From Podospora pseudoanserina (taxonomy: Eukaryota > Ascomycota > Sordariomycetes > Sordariales > Podosporaceae), in the NCBI RefSeq assembly GCF_035222485.1, contig NC_085920.1, positions 496,001-560,000 on the forward strand: a DNA stretch of 64,000 nt, read 5' to 3'. Shown here in pieces: positions 21,773 to 32,800 of this stretch; position 1 is the first letter of the stretch, and each line of letters starts with the position of its first letter. The notes below the pieces were generated by a model, which made no database searches, had not been told where the DNA came from, and was given only the letters and a program-made list of their open reading frames with translations. Both the position numbers and the translations under genes were made by a program.

Positions 21773-23933
21773 TTACTCCACCTTCAAACTTTGCAGTCTG
21801 GCCTCGGTTGTGATGACCTATCATATTCATTAGTAAATTGTGTTGCAAAGCTTCAAAAGGAAGATAACTTACATCCAAAGCCTGCTGCACCTCCAACACC
21901 TTGCGCACCTCGCTCAGCCAGTCCCTGCTCAGCGTCTTGGCCCACCCACCAAGGGTGTTCATCTCACGCGCCGCGTTGTCAAGGTCGCCCTCCTCCAAGA
22001 AGGTCTGAGTGCGGGTAAGAATGCTCTCAACATCGTCACCGGCCGCCAAGCCCTGCTTCTTGAACATCACCTTGCTCAAGAGGTAGCTAGAGGCGTGGCT
22101 AGCGACACCAGCATCCTCGGGAAGAAGAGACGCCTTGCGCACCTCGGCGGCAACGCGGCGGAATCTGTCAATCAGCTCGGCGGAAGTAGATATACCGCGC
22201 TGGTAAGCAGAAGGGTGGATGGAGGCGATGGCCGCATCGACAACCGGGTCGTCAGCGGCGATCTCCTTGAGAGCGACAAGCTCCTTGATGAATGGCCGGG
22301 GGTGGTGGGCATCCTCCAAGCTGGCACGGACGGCCTCAACAGCGACGTGGAGTTGTTGGGTGCGCAGATTGGTGTCAACGACCTCGTTCAAACCAGTAGT
22401 AAGCTTCTCGAGCTCAGAGACAGCCCTGGAGAGAGACTCGATACGGCCAAGACGTCCTTCACGCTCCTCCTCGACATGCTTCTTGATGTCCCGAGAAAAC
22501 TGACGCTGTAGCTCGACAGCTTGCTCCAAAAGTTTGTTCTGGAGCTTCTGCTCAGAAAGTTTCTGCTCACGCTCCTGAATCAGCTTGATCTTGTCGTCGT
22601 AGTTGTGCTTCAATCTCTCAACCTCAGCCTCGAACTCCTGACGCCACTGCTGCTCCTGGGCCAGCATGATAGCCTCCAAACGAGACACAAGGTCGTTGGC
22701 ATGCTTGTCGAATGAATCGATGCGGGCCTTGACCTGCTTGGCAGCCTCTTCCTCCGCGGCAGACTTGATGCTGAGAATTCTCTCTCCGACTTTGCTGACC
22801 TCATCCTTGGCCTTCCAGATGGTCTGGGAGTACTTGTCGGCGGCACCGTCGTAGTTGATCACCGTGATGATGTCGTTGAGCATATGAACCAATTGTTGAA
22901 CGATGGCGTCGTCGGCATGGGGAACAGAGAGAGGATCGATTGGCGAAGCAGGGGGCCACACAGAAGGCTCGTTGACATCAGGGGCCCTGAACTCCTTGGG
23001 CTTGGAAGAAGTAGCGGCAGCCGGAATCACAGCAACCTCCTTCTTTTTCTCCTCCACACCCTTGACCTTCTTCTCCAGAGCCGCATCCTTGGCTTCGACC
23101 TTGGGAAGAGCCGCAGTCTCCTTCTTGGCCTTGGTTACAGCAGCAGGCTCGGGCTTGACGATATCCTTGACAGTGTCCTTGACGGCGTCCTTCACAGCAA
23201 CAACCTTTTGGGCCACACCACTCGACTGGCGGCCGGCATGGTCACCATCAGCCACCCTCCATGACGCACCGCTCTGGGCTGGGATGCTGACTTGCTCGCT
23301 GGCCGTATCGGCCCGTCTGCCTGTTACCCGGTTCGCAACGTTGGGGAAGCGTTTCCTAAAGTCGAGCTCCTCAAGGTACAGAACGGCCTCCTCGCCGTAG
23401 GGGACATATTGAGTGAAGAAGTCGTGGAAGTTGTCATTGATGCGGGAGTACCAAACGCCGCCACCAAACCCGAGGACACCAAGAAGTACGAGTTTCAGGA
23501 GGAAGTTGCGAAGTCTGCGGAAGAAGCCCTTCTTCTTGGGGACGATGGGAGCGACGGGAGGAGGAGGAGGGGGTACAACGGCGGGGCCAGGTGCCGGTGG
23601 TGTCAAGGGTGCTTGCTCGGGAGTAATCGTCGCGGCGGGGGTAGTCTGGGGAGGAGGTGGTGGGGGAGTTGTTGGGGCAGTAAGGGTCTCAGCGGCGGGA
23701 AGCTTTGCTTCGTCGACGAGGGGCTTCTTGTCGTCGGCATAGAATCTCTAGATGCAAACAGAAGGGTTTAGTTAGCTTTCCCTTGCAACCGGTTCTAATA
23801 TTTCAAAATGAGGTCATACCTGACCCGAGACAACCGCACGTCGGGCTACGGAAGCCTGCCATTGGCGCCCGGCAACGGCAGCCGCAGGCCTGCTGCCCAG
23901 CGCCCTCACTGATCGTATCGATGTACGCAACAT
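21773..23933 (-). CDS. MIC60: MICOS subunit MIC60 (mitofilin)
   Basis: Exons 23820-23933, 21873-23747 and 21773-21817 encode 677 residues. The introns are 72 bp (GTATGA, GCTAAC, TAG) and 55 bp (GTAAGT, ACTAAT, TAG). The last exon gives the conserved end TEARLQSLKVE; without splicing the end reads as junk. MIC60 is the core of the inner-membrane complex that shapes crista junctions and contacts the SAM and TOM complexes. Visible parts are an Arg-rich presequence (1 to about 40), a Pro-rich linker, one membrane span at about 119-138, a long coiled coil and the C-terminal mitofilin domain with DWLSEVRKVLEVQQALD. Size matches fungal MIC60. Confidence 0.95.
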
Positions 23934-24091
23934 GAGGGAGATGGAGTGGCCGGTTCGGCGCAATTGGGAGGGTTAGACGTGGTGTTTTGGGGGAAGAATG
24001 CTGAGCAAAAAAGAGCTCGGCAAAGTTCCGGGAAGAAGCTGCGGGCCACAGCGAGAATCCTGGCGACAGGGTCTTGGCACCCTATCAGCTA

Positions 24092-24407
24092 TGCGTTGCA
24101 AACGGGACTTCCACTATATACACTTTTTTTTTGCAGCCTCATACGCCTTCGATGCCAGATACTGTATGTTTACACTTTTAAGTATAACTTACCCGCAACC
24201 TTTAACGTATAATATAATAAATATAGCTATGTAGCCCTACTTACAACGATTGTTTTGTAAATATTATTTCTTACGCGCGCATAATGCGCGTGGTAAAATC
24301 GATTAAAAACGAAGTCTAATTATTTTTGGTTTACTGGTCCCGACTTCTATCAAGAAGTCTCACTGGACAAAAAAGCATAGTTTGGTGGAAGTCTGGTTTG
24401 CAACGCA
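24092..24407. mobile_element. Short non-autonomous DNA transposon (MITE) with terminal inverted repeats and TA target duplication
   Basis: The left end TGCGTTGCAAACGGGACTTC and the right end, read on the other strand, TGCGTTGCAAACCAGACTTC are inverted copies; the match extends through CCAC and loosely to about 45 bp including a T-run. The element is flanked by TA on both sides (24090-24091 and 24408-24409), the target site of Tc1/mariner/pogo-type elements. The interior is AT-rich and carries no open frame of note, so it cannot be autonomous. AT bias and TA steps resemble RIP-type decay. The family assignment rests only on the TA sites and ends. Confidence 0.75.
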
Positions 24408-24819
24408 TAGAGGTCCCGACACGAAATGACATCCGACATCAGCACACCTACCTCACTTTGAATGATACAACATATGGGATGAATAGTTCGTTTTTTAAAG
24501 ACCAAAACAGGTTGAGAGATACGCTTTGCATTATACTCACGCCTGTATACCCGTCCCCTCTAGTCCCTGCCGGCACCGCATCTGTCACTGAATTACCGCG
24601 GCCGTTGCAAGCTGCTGCTTCTATCTGTCTGCCTACCATACTGTACAGCGAAATGCGCCAGTCCGGCTCTCCCACACCAGGTGGCCTACCTACGCTTTCT
24701 CCTCGACCATGGTGCCGAGAAAAACACACCCGTTAAAAAACAAATCCCATAAGAAAGATGAGGTATTTAAAAAAAAAACAACACTGGTACCCTCCTCCCA
24801 ACAATACTCCGATCAAAGA

Positions 24820-24859
24820 TGTGTGTGTGTGTGTGTGTGTGTGTGTGTCTGTGTGTGTG
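24820..24859. repeat. GT dinucleotide microsatellite
   Basis: About 20 nearly uninterrupted GT units in the 3' flank of the Rab5 gene. Confidence 0.95.
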
Positions 24860-25003
24860 AATGTCGATGTCCCTGTCCCCGTTCAACAAAAGCCCAGATT
24901 AGCCCCAAACTGCTCTATATTCTTCCTCTGACATCCACTGCCGGTCATACGCCTGAGTCCTTGAATATGCTTCTAACCGTGTGGTTTCAAAAACCGTCTC
25001 TCA

Positions 25004-25777
25004 TCAGCACGCGCAGGGCCCACCGGCTTGCGTGTTGGCTCCTTCGGGAGCAAGACTGACTCCGGGCCGCTGACCAGGCCGGGCATGTCTCGGCCCAACC
25101 TGATCAAGTGGAAGTTTCTTGGCAATAGCAGTAAACAACTCTTGAACGTTCTCGGCAGTCTTTGCGGATGTCTCAAAGAAGAGAAGGCCGGCTTCCTTTG
25201 CGTAGGCCTCGGCTTCGGCGGTAGGGATGGCGCGCTTGTCTGGTTGCTCCGTCACCAAATCCAACTTGTTTCCGGCAAGGGCGATGATGATGTTCTCGTT
25301 GGCTTGTCGTTGGAGTTCCTTCACCCACGACTTGGCCTTGTCGAGCGACGCCTACAGCAGTTCGGTTAGTCAGGGATGCTTCCAAAAAAGGGAGGATCCT
25401 AAACGTACGGCTTGCGTGATATCATAGACAACAACGGCGCAGTTTGCATTCCGGTAGTACATGGGCGCGAGGGACTTGTAACGTTCCTGGCCAGCGGTAT
25501 CCCAAATCTCAAACTTGACAGTCGTGTTCTCGTCGAGCGAAATGGTCTGTGTTAAGAAGGCGGCACCAATAGTGGATTCCCTGTAGGAGTCAAATTGATC
25601 CTATCATCTTTCAGTCAGTTGTGTCCGGAACCTGCAGAATCCGACAGCCCGGCTCACCTTGACGAAGCGCAATACTATCGAGCTCTTTCCCACAGCAGAT
25701 TCACCTAGCAAGACCAACTTGAACTGCGCGAAGCGGTTGCTCATGCCGCGAGCGCCAGGGGGTCCTCGGGAAGCCAT
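25004..25777 (-). CDS. YPT5: Rab5-family GTPase (Vps21/Ypt5)
   Basis: Exons 25658-25777, 25409-25600 and 25004-25351 encode 219 residues; both introns are 57 bp. Rab5 proteins organise early-endosome fusion and endocytic traffic. G1 is GESAVGKS at residues 25-32, switch I includes STIGAAF, G3 is WDTAGQERY with the catalytic Gln present, G4 is GNKLDL and G5 is ETSAKT. The switch region [15 protein letters not shown] is specific for Rab5. The protein ends Cys-Ala-Cys, a prenylation site. The start is the Met before SRGPPGARG; a second Met 11 residues on is possible. It is divergent from the Sac1 gene, with 862 bp of shared upstream region. Confidence 0.95.
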
Positions 25778-26639
25778 GGTGAATGTGGTGATATGGTGTA
25801 CGTTGGCTGTGGTTTGGGTGATGCAAAAGTCAAAGACCAAACCGTCGTTGACCGTTGATGGGACCTGCTGACAAGGCGGCGTTCGCTGCCAAGGAAGGTT
25901 ACGGCGGGCGCTGGCGAAATGACAATGCGCGGCGGGGACTCAAGTTTCGCGGGTCGGTGTTCGCGGGGTTCTCGATAAACGCTGGAGAGACTTGTCGAGA
26001 CAAAGGGTGCTCGCCGAGTTGACTGGAGTTGGATGCTGAAATGTGGTTGCCTCGAGTGATACCACGGGACCAAGAATTGGGGAAATCAGTCAAGAGCTGG
26101 GGCTGGTTGGCAGAGGTCGTTGAGAAGCAATGAGAGCAACCAGCCTGGGTCCTGGCCAATGTCAGTGCTTTCAGCGCTCGGCGGCGGCGCATGCACACGT
26201 CAGGTCGCCCGATAGGCGCAGATGCCACCCCGAGGTCTGTGCAGATTTCCACGTGATAGCAGCGGCAACTTGGTTACGTCGCCATCCTTGCCAGCCGGTC
26301 GCGGCAGATGCCAGTGGGCCATAAATGCCACAGTGCGAATGCGACTCGTGTCACGCAGATTAGGGAGAGCTTGGGAGCTGGCACCAAAAGGGCAGAGCAG
26401 CAACGCCTCCTGTTGGTCGCCTCTGGCTGGGATGTCATCACTTTGGATGAGGCTCGACATTTCCATAATTAGATGACATGTTTCAACACCGACTCTGAAG
26501 CTGCACAAAATTGACGATCTGCAGCAACCGTTCCCTTCGTTTAGACACCTCGATCGCTATCTGCACCTGCATGACGACCAAGAAATAAAAAGATAATAGC
26601 TTCGATTCCGTCGTTTGGTGGCGCAACCTCTTGTCCAAC
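25778..26639. other. Divergent promoter region of Rab5 and Sac1 genes
   Basis: This shared upstream region has no coding frame of note. It may drive both genes, but no specific site stands out. Confidence 0.45.
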
Positions 26640-28887
26640 ATGACGCTCCCTTTCCGCGATATCAACGTCCAGACGGCGTCTGATGCCTACATCTTTACTT
26701 CGCCCTCGAGCCCCAATGCACCAGCTCTCGCTATCGACCGCCCAACTGGCGATATCCGTCTTCTTGATGCTTCCTTACTTTCCGGGAAGCGCGTCTCGCG
26801 CATTACCAGCATTGCCGGTATCCTGGGCGTGATCCAGCTGCGGTTAGGTGAGCTTCTTTATGATGGTTGCGGAGGGTTTGGTGCGAAGAGCTTGTTACTG
26901 ACTATGGTTGTGAAGACAAGTACATCATCGTCATCACAAAAGCCCAACCCGTCGGTCGTCTGCGAGGGCATATGGTCTACAAGGTTGTCTCGACAGATAT
27001 CCTGCCCCTCCGCGAAAGACAAGTCAGCGACCCCGATGAGGACCGCTTCCTCAATCTTCTCCGCGGCTTCATCAAGCCCGGGCCAATGTACTTCTCGTAC
27101 TCTGTCGATATTACCAACAGCTTCCAGCGCCAAGCGCAACAGGACGCCGAGAGCCCGCTCTGGAAGCGTGCTGACGACCGCTTCTTTTGGAACCGCTTCA
27201 TCCAGTCCGACCTGATCAACTTCCGCAACAGTGGCGGCCGCGGTCAGCCTGCTCCTCAGCCAAACATCGACCCTTATATCCTCCCGGTCATCTTTGGCAT
27301 GCTCGAGATCCATCCAACAACGTTCAAGGGCACCCCTTTAACGATTGCGCTCATTTCCCGTCGCTCCCGCCACCGCGCTGGAACCCGTTATTTTACCCGT
27401 GGTCTCGATGACCAAGGCCACGCCGCCAACTACAACGAAACCGAACAGGTTGTCATTCTCAACGACCACACCACCGGTCTTGGCGGCTCGTCATGGCAGC
27501 AACAACAAAAGTCATCCTCTCTCGCCGACGGTGTAGGCAAGGAGATGCAAATCCTCTCCTACGTCCAAACCCGCGGCAGCGTCCCCGCCTACTGGGCTGA
27601 AATCAACACCCTAAAGTACACCCCTAAGATCCAGATCCGCGCCATCGAAGCCGCCTACCCAGCCGCCAAAGCCCACTTTGACGAACAGATCCGCATCTAC
27701 GGCGACAACTACCTGGTAAACCTTGTCAACCAAAAGGGCCGCGAAGTCCCCGTCAAGGAGGCCTACGAGAAGGTAGTAGAGATGCTCGTCTCTCGGCCCA
27801 AAGAACACGTCCAGGGCGACCAGCGGACTGACGAGAAGTTCCACACCATCGAGACAGCCGAGAAGAAATCCCAGTTTGACAGGCTGCACTACATCTACTT
27901 TGACTTTCACGCCGAGACCAAGGGGTTGCAGATGCACCGCGCCCAGCTGCTTATCGACCGGATGCGCGAGGCGCTCGTGGCCCAGCAGTACTTCCGTGCT
28001 AGTGTTGACTCTACCCCCGGTAACAACAACAAGACCGACGGCGGGAGGTTGGACGTCCGGTCGCTGCAGACGAGTGTAGTGAGGACAAATTGCATGGATT
28101 GTCTGGACAGGACGAACGTGGTACAGTCTATGCTTGCTCGGTGGACGCTGGACAGGATGTTTATTGATCTGGGCTTGCTGGCTAGGGGGAGCAGGTTCGC
28201 GGATGAAGACGCGGCGTTTGAGCTGATGTTCCGAAATATGTGGGCTGATAATGCGGATGTGGTGTCGAATGCGTATTCCGGTACCGGGGCTATGAAGACT
28301 GATCTGACGAGAACGGGCAAGAGGACCAAGGCTGGTGCGCTGCAGGACGGAAACGTGGCTGTTACGAGATACTGCAAGAACAACTTTTTGGACGGGCCGA
28401 GGCAGGATGCGTTTGATTTGTTTTTGGGTGTGTATCAACCCAGCGTGGGGGGAGGTCTGGTGTTTGTGGACAGGAGGCCGGTGTTGATCCAGGCGGTGCC
28501 GTATATTGCGGCGTTTGGGCTTTTTTTTGTGCTGATGGGGATGTACTCGCCGAGACTGCCCGACGCGGCCGTGTGGCCGATGAGGTTGTTTATCTTGTTT
28601 TGGACGGGGGTGACGGGGTGGGCGCTGTGGTTTATTTTCAATAACGGGATGCTCTACGTAAGTTTTTTTTTGTCTCTTTTTGGGACCTGTAACAGTTTGC
28701 TGACATACTACAACAGGTAAACTGGCCCAAACTCAACCCCAGACCTTGGGCAACGGAGGGCTACCACGAGACGATTAGCCGGGTGCGCAAGGACAAGATT
28801 CTCGGGCCGCTGGTGGCCAGGCACGAGAGGGGCTTGTCTGTCGCGAGGTACATCAATGCCGAGGAAGGCAAGAAGAGGATCGAGTAG
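26640..28887 (+). CDS. SAC1: Sac1 phosphoinositide phosphatase
   Basis: Exons 26640-26847, 26916-28657 and 28717-28887 give 706 residues; introns are 68 bp (GTGAGC, CTGAC, AAG) and 59 bp (GTAAGT..CAG). Sac1 removes phosphate from PtdIns4P at the ER and Golgi. The SAC domain carries the catalytic CX5R loop CMDCLDR at 462-468, preceded by VRTN and followed by TNVVQS. Two C-terminal membrane spans lie at about 592-613 and 628-648, as in yeast Sac1, followed by a short cytosolic tail made by the last exon. The first intron restores the invariant RLDKYIIVIT. The protein is somewhat longer than yeast Sac1 (623 residues). Confidence 0.96.
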
Positions 28888-29339
28888 ACCGCACAGCAAG
28901 TGTCACTCCTTCATGGCATCGAGGGGGGAACAACACTTGTTTTCTTGGCTTCATTTTTGTACGCCCACCCCCTCGAGCTGGTCTTGTTTCTTTTGTCAGC
29001 TTTTTTTGTGAATGGACCGCTTTTGAAGGAATTGTTTTAGTACTGGTTAGACTTGTCTTCTTGTTTTATCTTCGCTTCGCACACAACTCCTACTTCGATC
29101 CGTATAATAGCCTGCTGCGGGAAGAGACAACGAGCAAGGGGTTAATCAAAGGTTATTTATTTGGTTGCATTTACCTTGAATACATTCTAAGTCTATCGGG
29201 TCATTTGATGGGTTGTATTTTCTAAATTCGCTTGATTTGTATTGTAGGTAGATTTTCAATGGCAAGAGTATCAAAAGCATTGGACTCAACCATCTGCAAA
29301 TAGAGCAGATGGAACGAGGAGAAAAAATGCAAAAGAAGT
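28888..29339. other. Sac1 3' flank
   Basis: T-rich 3' UTR followed by AT-rich spacer up to the tRNA-Gln gene; nothing else is seen. Confidence 0.45.
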
Positions 29340-29434
29340 GGGCCGAGCCAGGGCTTGAACCTGGGACCACTTGCAAGTTGAAATACTTGGAACGAATTCC
29401 CAAAGCAAGTATGCTACCACTACACCACACGGCC
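29340..29434 (-). tRNA. tRNA-Gln (anticodon TTG) with an intron
   Basis: Read on the minus strand it starts GGCCGTGTGGTGTAGTGGTA and ends with GGTTCAAGCCCTGGCTCGGCC plus C. The anticodon stem ACTTG/CAAGT encloses C-T-TTG-G, then an intron of about 26 bp at the usual place after base 37. The T arm pairs fully. The acceptor stem has one T-T mismatch at pair 6-67. A T-run lies downstream on the transcribed strand. Gln is read from the anticodon position. Confidence 0.88.
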
Positions 29435-29886
29435 TGTGATTTGTTGTTGCATAGAAGTTAGTGGAAAGAGTTTATCAATGGGTCCCACGTTGGGCTGCGC
29501 CACAAACCACAACACTCGACGACAATTTTGGGCGATATCAACATTTCACTTCTCCCCTCCTTCTTCCACTTCATTCGTTTATTCTTTCAATTCAATTACT
29601 CAAATCCACAGTTACTATTTCTGACTGCTTGCTTCCTCTCTTCAACCGCATCTTTCCATCCTTGGGTATCGATCCCTCTTTGAACCCCAAGCAAAGAAAC
29701 GGTGCTATAGAAGCCCAAAAAAGAGGCTAGCAAACAACACCCTATCCAAGAAAAAAAACCATATTTCTCTCTCTCTCTCTCTCTCTTTCGCACACTCACA
29801 CACACACACGCGCCCACCTACTCCCCAATTATCCTATTACCCATTACCTTGTTCAACCCTCACCTTCAAAAATGATATGATTTACC
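29435..29886. other. Spacer with CT and CA microsatellites
   Basis: A CT repeat (about 29767-29788) and a CA repeat (about 29796-29808) lie here, next to C/A-rich sequence that should be the 3' UTR of the next gene on the minus strand. No gene is seen. Confidence 0.5.
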
Positions 29887-32800
29887 TCACTCCAACCACA
29901 ACAACCACCTAACCAACCTCCACCCTCCCCTCCCAAGCCCAATCACCACCCTCGAAATCATCACCATAAACCAAACCCACCACATAAACCCAACAAGCAC
30001 CCACTCCACTCCCAACCACCCCGCCCTCCTAAGCCACCTAAACCGCCTCCTACGGCGCCGCAACATCTTCTCAATGTGGTCCACCACCCTCTTGACCTTC
30101 AGCCTCTGACCCGCAACCAAATCATGATTCGCCTCGTCCGCCTCGTCCGCAGCCCTATGCGCGAGGTCGGTCAGCTCCCCGGCGATCTTCCACCTTGTTG
30201 CCTCGACCTTCTTCTCCAAGTGGGGCGCCATCTCCCTGGCGAACTTGTCGTGCGTGAACTGAAACTGCGCGGCTGTGGCCTCCATTGCAGATGACAGAGT
30301 CCGTGCGGCGAGGGGATAGAGATCTATTTGAGCAACGGGGCGGGTGACCAATCTGTGTCTTGTTTCTGGGTCAGGACATAGGGATATAACGTCCTTCCAG
30401 GCAAAGTCCGGTTGGCCATCTGGGGAGTGGCTAGAGATATGGGAGGAGTGAGGGGACGTCAAAAGCTTGCGGTCTTTGGCACGGCGATCTACCTCCATTG
30501 CATGGATTCCAGAGCTGAGAATCAGCGCCTTCAAGCGGGCGATTTCCCGTTTGGAGATTGCTGGCCGCGTTGGAGTGCTACCACCACGGTCGGCAATGGA
30601 CCAGTGGCGGCTGGAAGATACGGTAGAGAATTGTCGGGGTTTGTGAAAGGGTAGTGGTGCCATGTCGGTACGATCGATCCTCCAGTCTGCGCTCTTCCGG
30701 GACTCGACGTCTGATTCAACCTGTTCCTTGCGCCTCTCCAACAAGGGAGGCGGCGATGCACTTGGTGATGCATCTTGAATATCGATCCTTGGCGGCTTGA
30801 GGAGGTCGAACCGCGATGACCGTCGGCTGAGTGGCTGTGCTGGTGGGTGTGGTAGCAACCCAGTTTGCTGTTCACTGTTCGCTGGCTTGGCGGTGTTTGC
30901 TACCGAGACGAACTGTGGTAAAGGCTCAACCTGATGCTTTCCGTTTTGCGTCGATGGCGTCCGACCATGACCCCGTCGAAAAACCCGAGGACCACGGGAC
31001 CTACCCCTGGCCTCGGCCTCAGAATCTGACGAAGAGGTGGTAGAGTACTGATCATCACCAGCGTCCTTTCGCCAAACCATATCACTGATCTTGGACACGC
31101 CGCTTCGCAGGACAGTGTCGATACGAGGGCCACGGAACAGCGACCTGAGGCCGCCTCCAACATCTTCAGGTTTAAGCTTGACACTGCCGACACTCTTATG
31201 TGACCGGTGACTCGAGTCTGTGCCTTTGGTTACTATCCTGCCGATCGGACTCCTTGACGGTCTTCTTTCCGGGGATGACACGGCACTCCAATCCGGCTCG
31301 GGCGAGGCAAAGAGCTTCTCGTTCAGCGGCGCTGGTGTCTCGGGCTCTTCTGCGCTTGCATAATTGTCCGCAACGCGCTCCTTACTACGCTCACGGAAAA
31401 TGCTCTTAACCTTGCTCAGCGGGTTTCGTGATGGAGAGCTTGGTCTGCTGGATAAGGGTGATAAATCCATCCCGATTGCTGGGACTAGACCGACATCTCG
31501 ATTTGGCCGCAAATCTGGGGAGTTGGGCTGTGACGTATCATAATCCACCGAGAATCTTCTACCTCTCGAAGGGACCTCGAGACTAGCACGGCCCGGAACA
31601 GGTGGAGAAGGACGGTGGTGTAAGCCTGTGAGCCTGCATTCGCCCTCGCTCAGGTCGGCGCGCGAATCCGTCCCACGAGACAAAGGCTTAGTCTGGGTCG
31701 CATCTGATGCAGCGTTGTTCAAAAGATCTCGCTCAGGGGTCGCCGGGTTGAGGCTAGCAAACTTCATACGTAGCGCCTCGTGGTCATAAAGGGCTGGTGA
31801 AGACTCCGACCCCCTCTGTTCCCTGGCTATCATCTCCTCCATCTGCTTCTCCAAAACAGATCTTACAGTAGTTGTGGCAGTGCCGGCTCTGGCCCGCCGC
31901 CGCCTGTCACTGTCTGTGTCTGATGATTCGGATACAGAGGCTCTTCGGATACGCAGAAAATCTCTGTTGTTAACAGAGCTATTTTGGCGGTGATGGGTTC
32001 CTTTCAGAGCTCGTAGCTTCTGCTGTGCGCGATCCCTAGCTGTACTCAGGACATGCTCATGCTCATGTTTGGGTGGCGGGGCCTCTGGCTGTGGCTTCTC
32101 GCCAGAGTCTGAAGAATCTTTAGTTGAGCCCGGTGTTGTCAGCCGTGGGGCCTCGTCGCGTAATGGCAATGGCCTGGAAGCGTCCGTTCCCTGGGGAAAC
32201 ACTCGCTTCCAGTGGCGATCCTCCACCAGCCGTTTATTATCATCAAGCTCCAGCCAGTAGACATCTGCGATCATGTCTGCAGGATCAATCGCCCAGTCGA
32301 CTCGCGGTCTCTTTGGTTTAGCAGCAGAGGTCGTTGACCGAGAAACGTTGGATGGCGGAGAGCTTTGAAATGATGCAGCTTGTGCGCCTGAAAAGGGGGG
32401 CAAGGCAGGATTGCCTGGTATTCGAGCTTGACCGGTGGCCACCCATTTGGCAACCTCGTCAATCCACTCAGATACTCTGGGGACATCGTTAAACCCCTGG
32501 CCTTCACCATCAATAGCTTTCCGCTCGCGGGCTCTGACTTTGCGATTGCGTATGTACTGAAGAGGATTGTACGGGCGTCCAATCCTAGTCTTAGACTCGT
32601 TGGTGGAAGTTCTAGACATCTGAATAGAGTCAGTTGATGTGCTAGGGGGACTGGCTATCAACCCTTTGGTCGTTCGAGGTACCTCCAATGGCGGCAACAG
32701 TTCCAGGACTCTTCTGTATTGGGCCATGAGGTCCAAATACTCTTTCGCCTTCTGCGCGCGTGCCAAAGTAGATTGAGAAAAATGGTAGCGGTAGCCCCCT

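Larger units (their letters stand above)
23934..25003. other. Intergenic region carrying a TIR element and a GT microsatellite
   Basis: It lies between the MIC60 promoter and the Rab5 3' end. It contains a 316-bp AT-rich element with inverted ends and a GT repeat, each listed. I see no coding gene. Confidence 0.5.
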
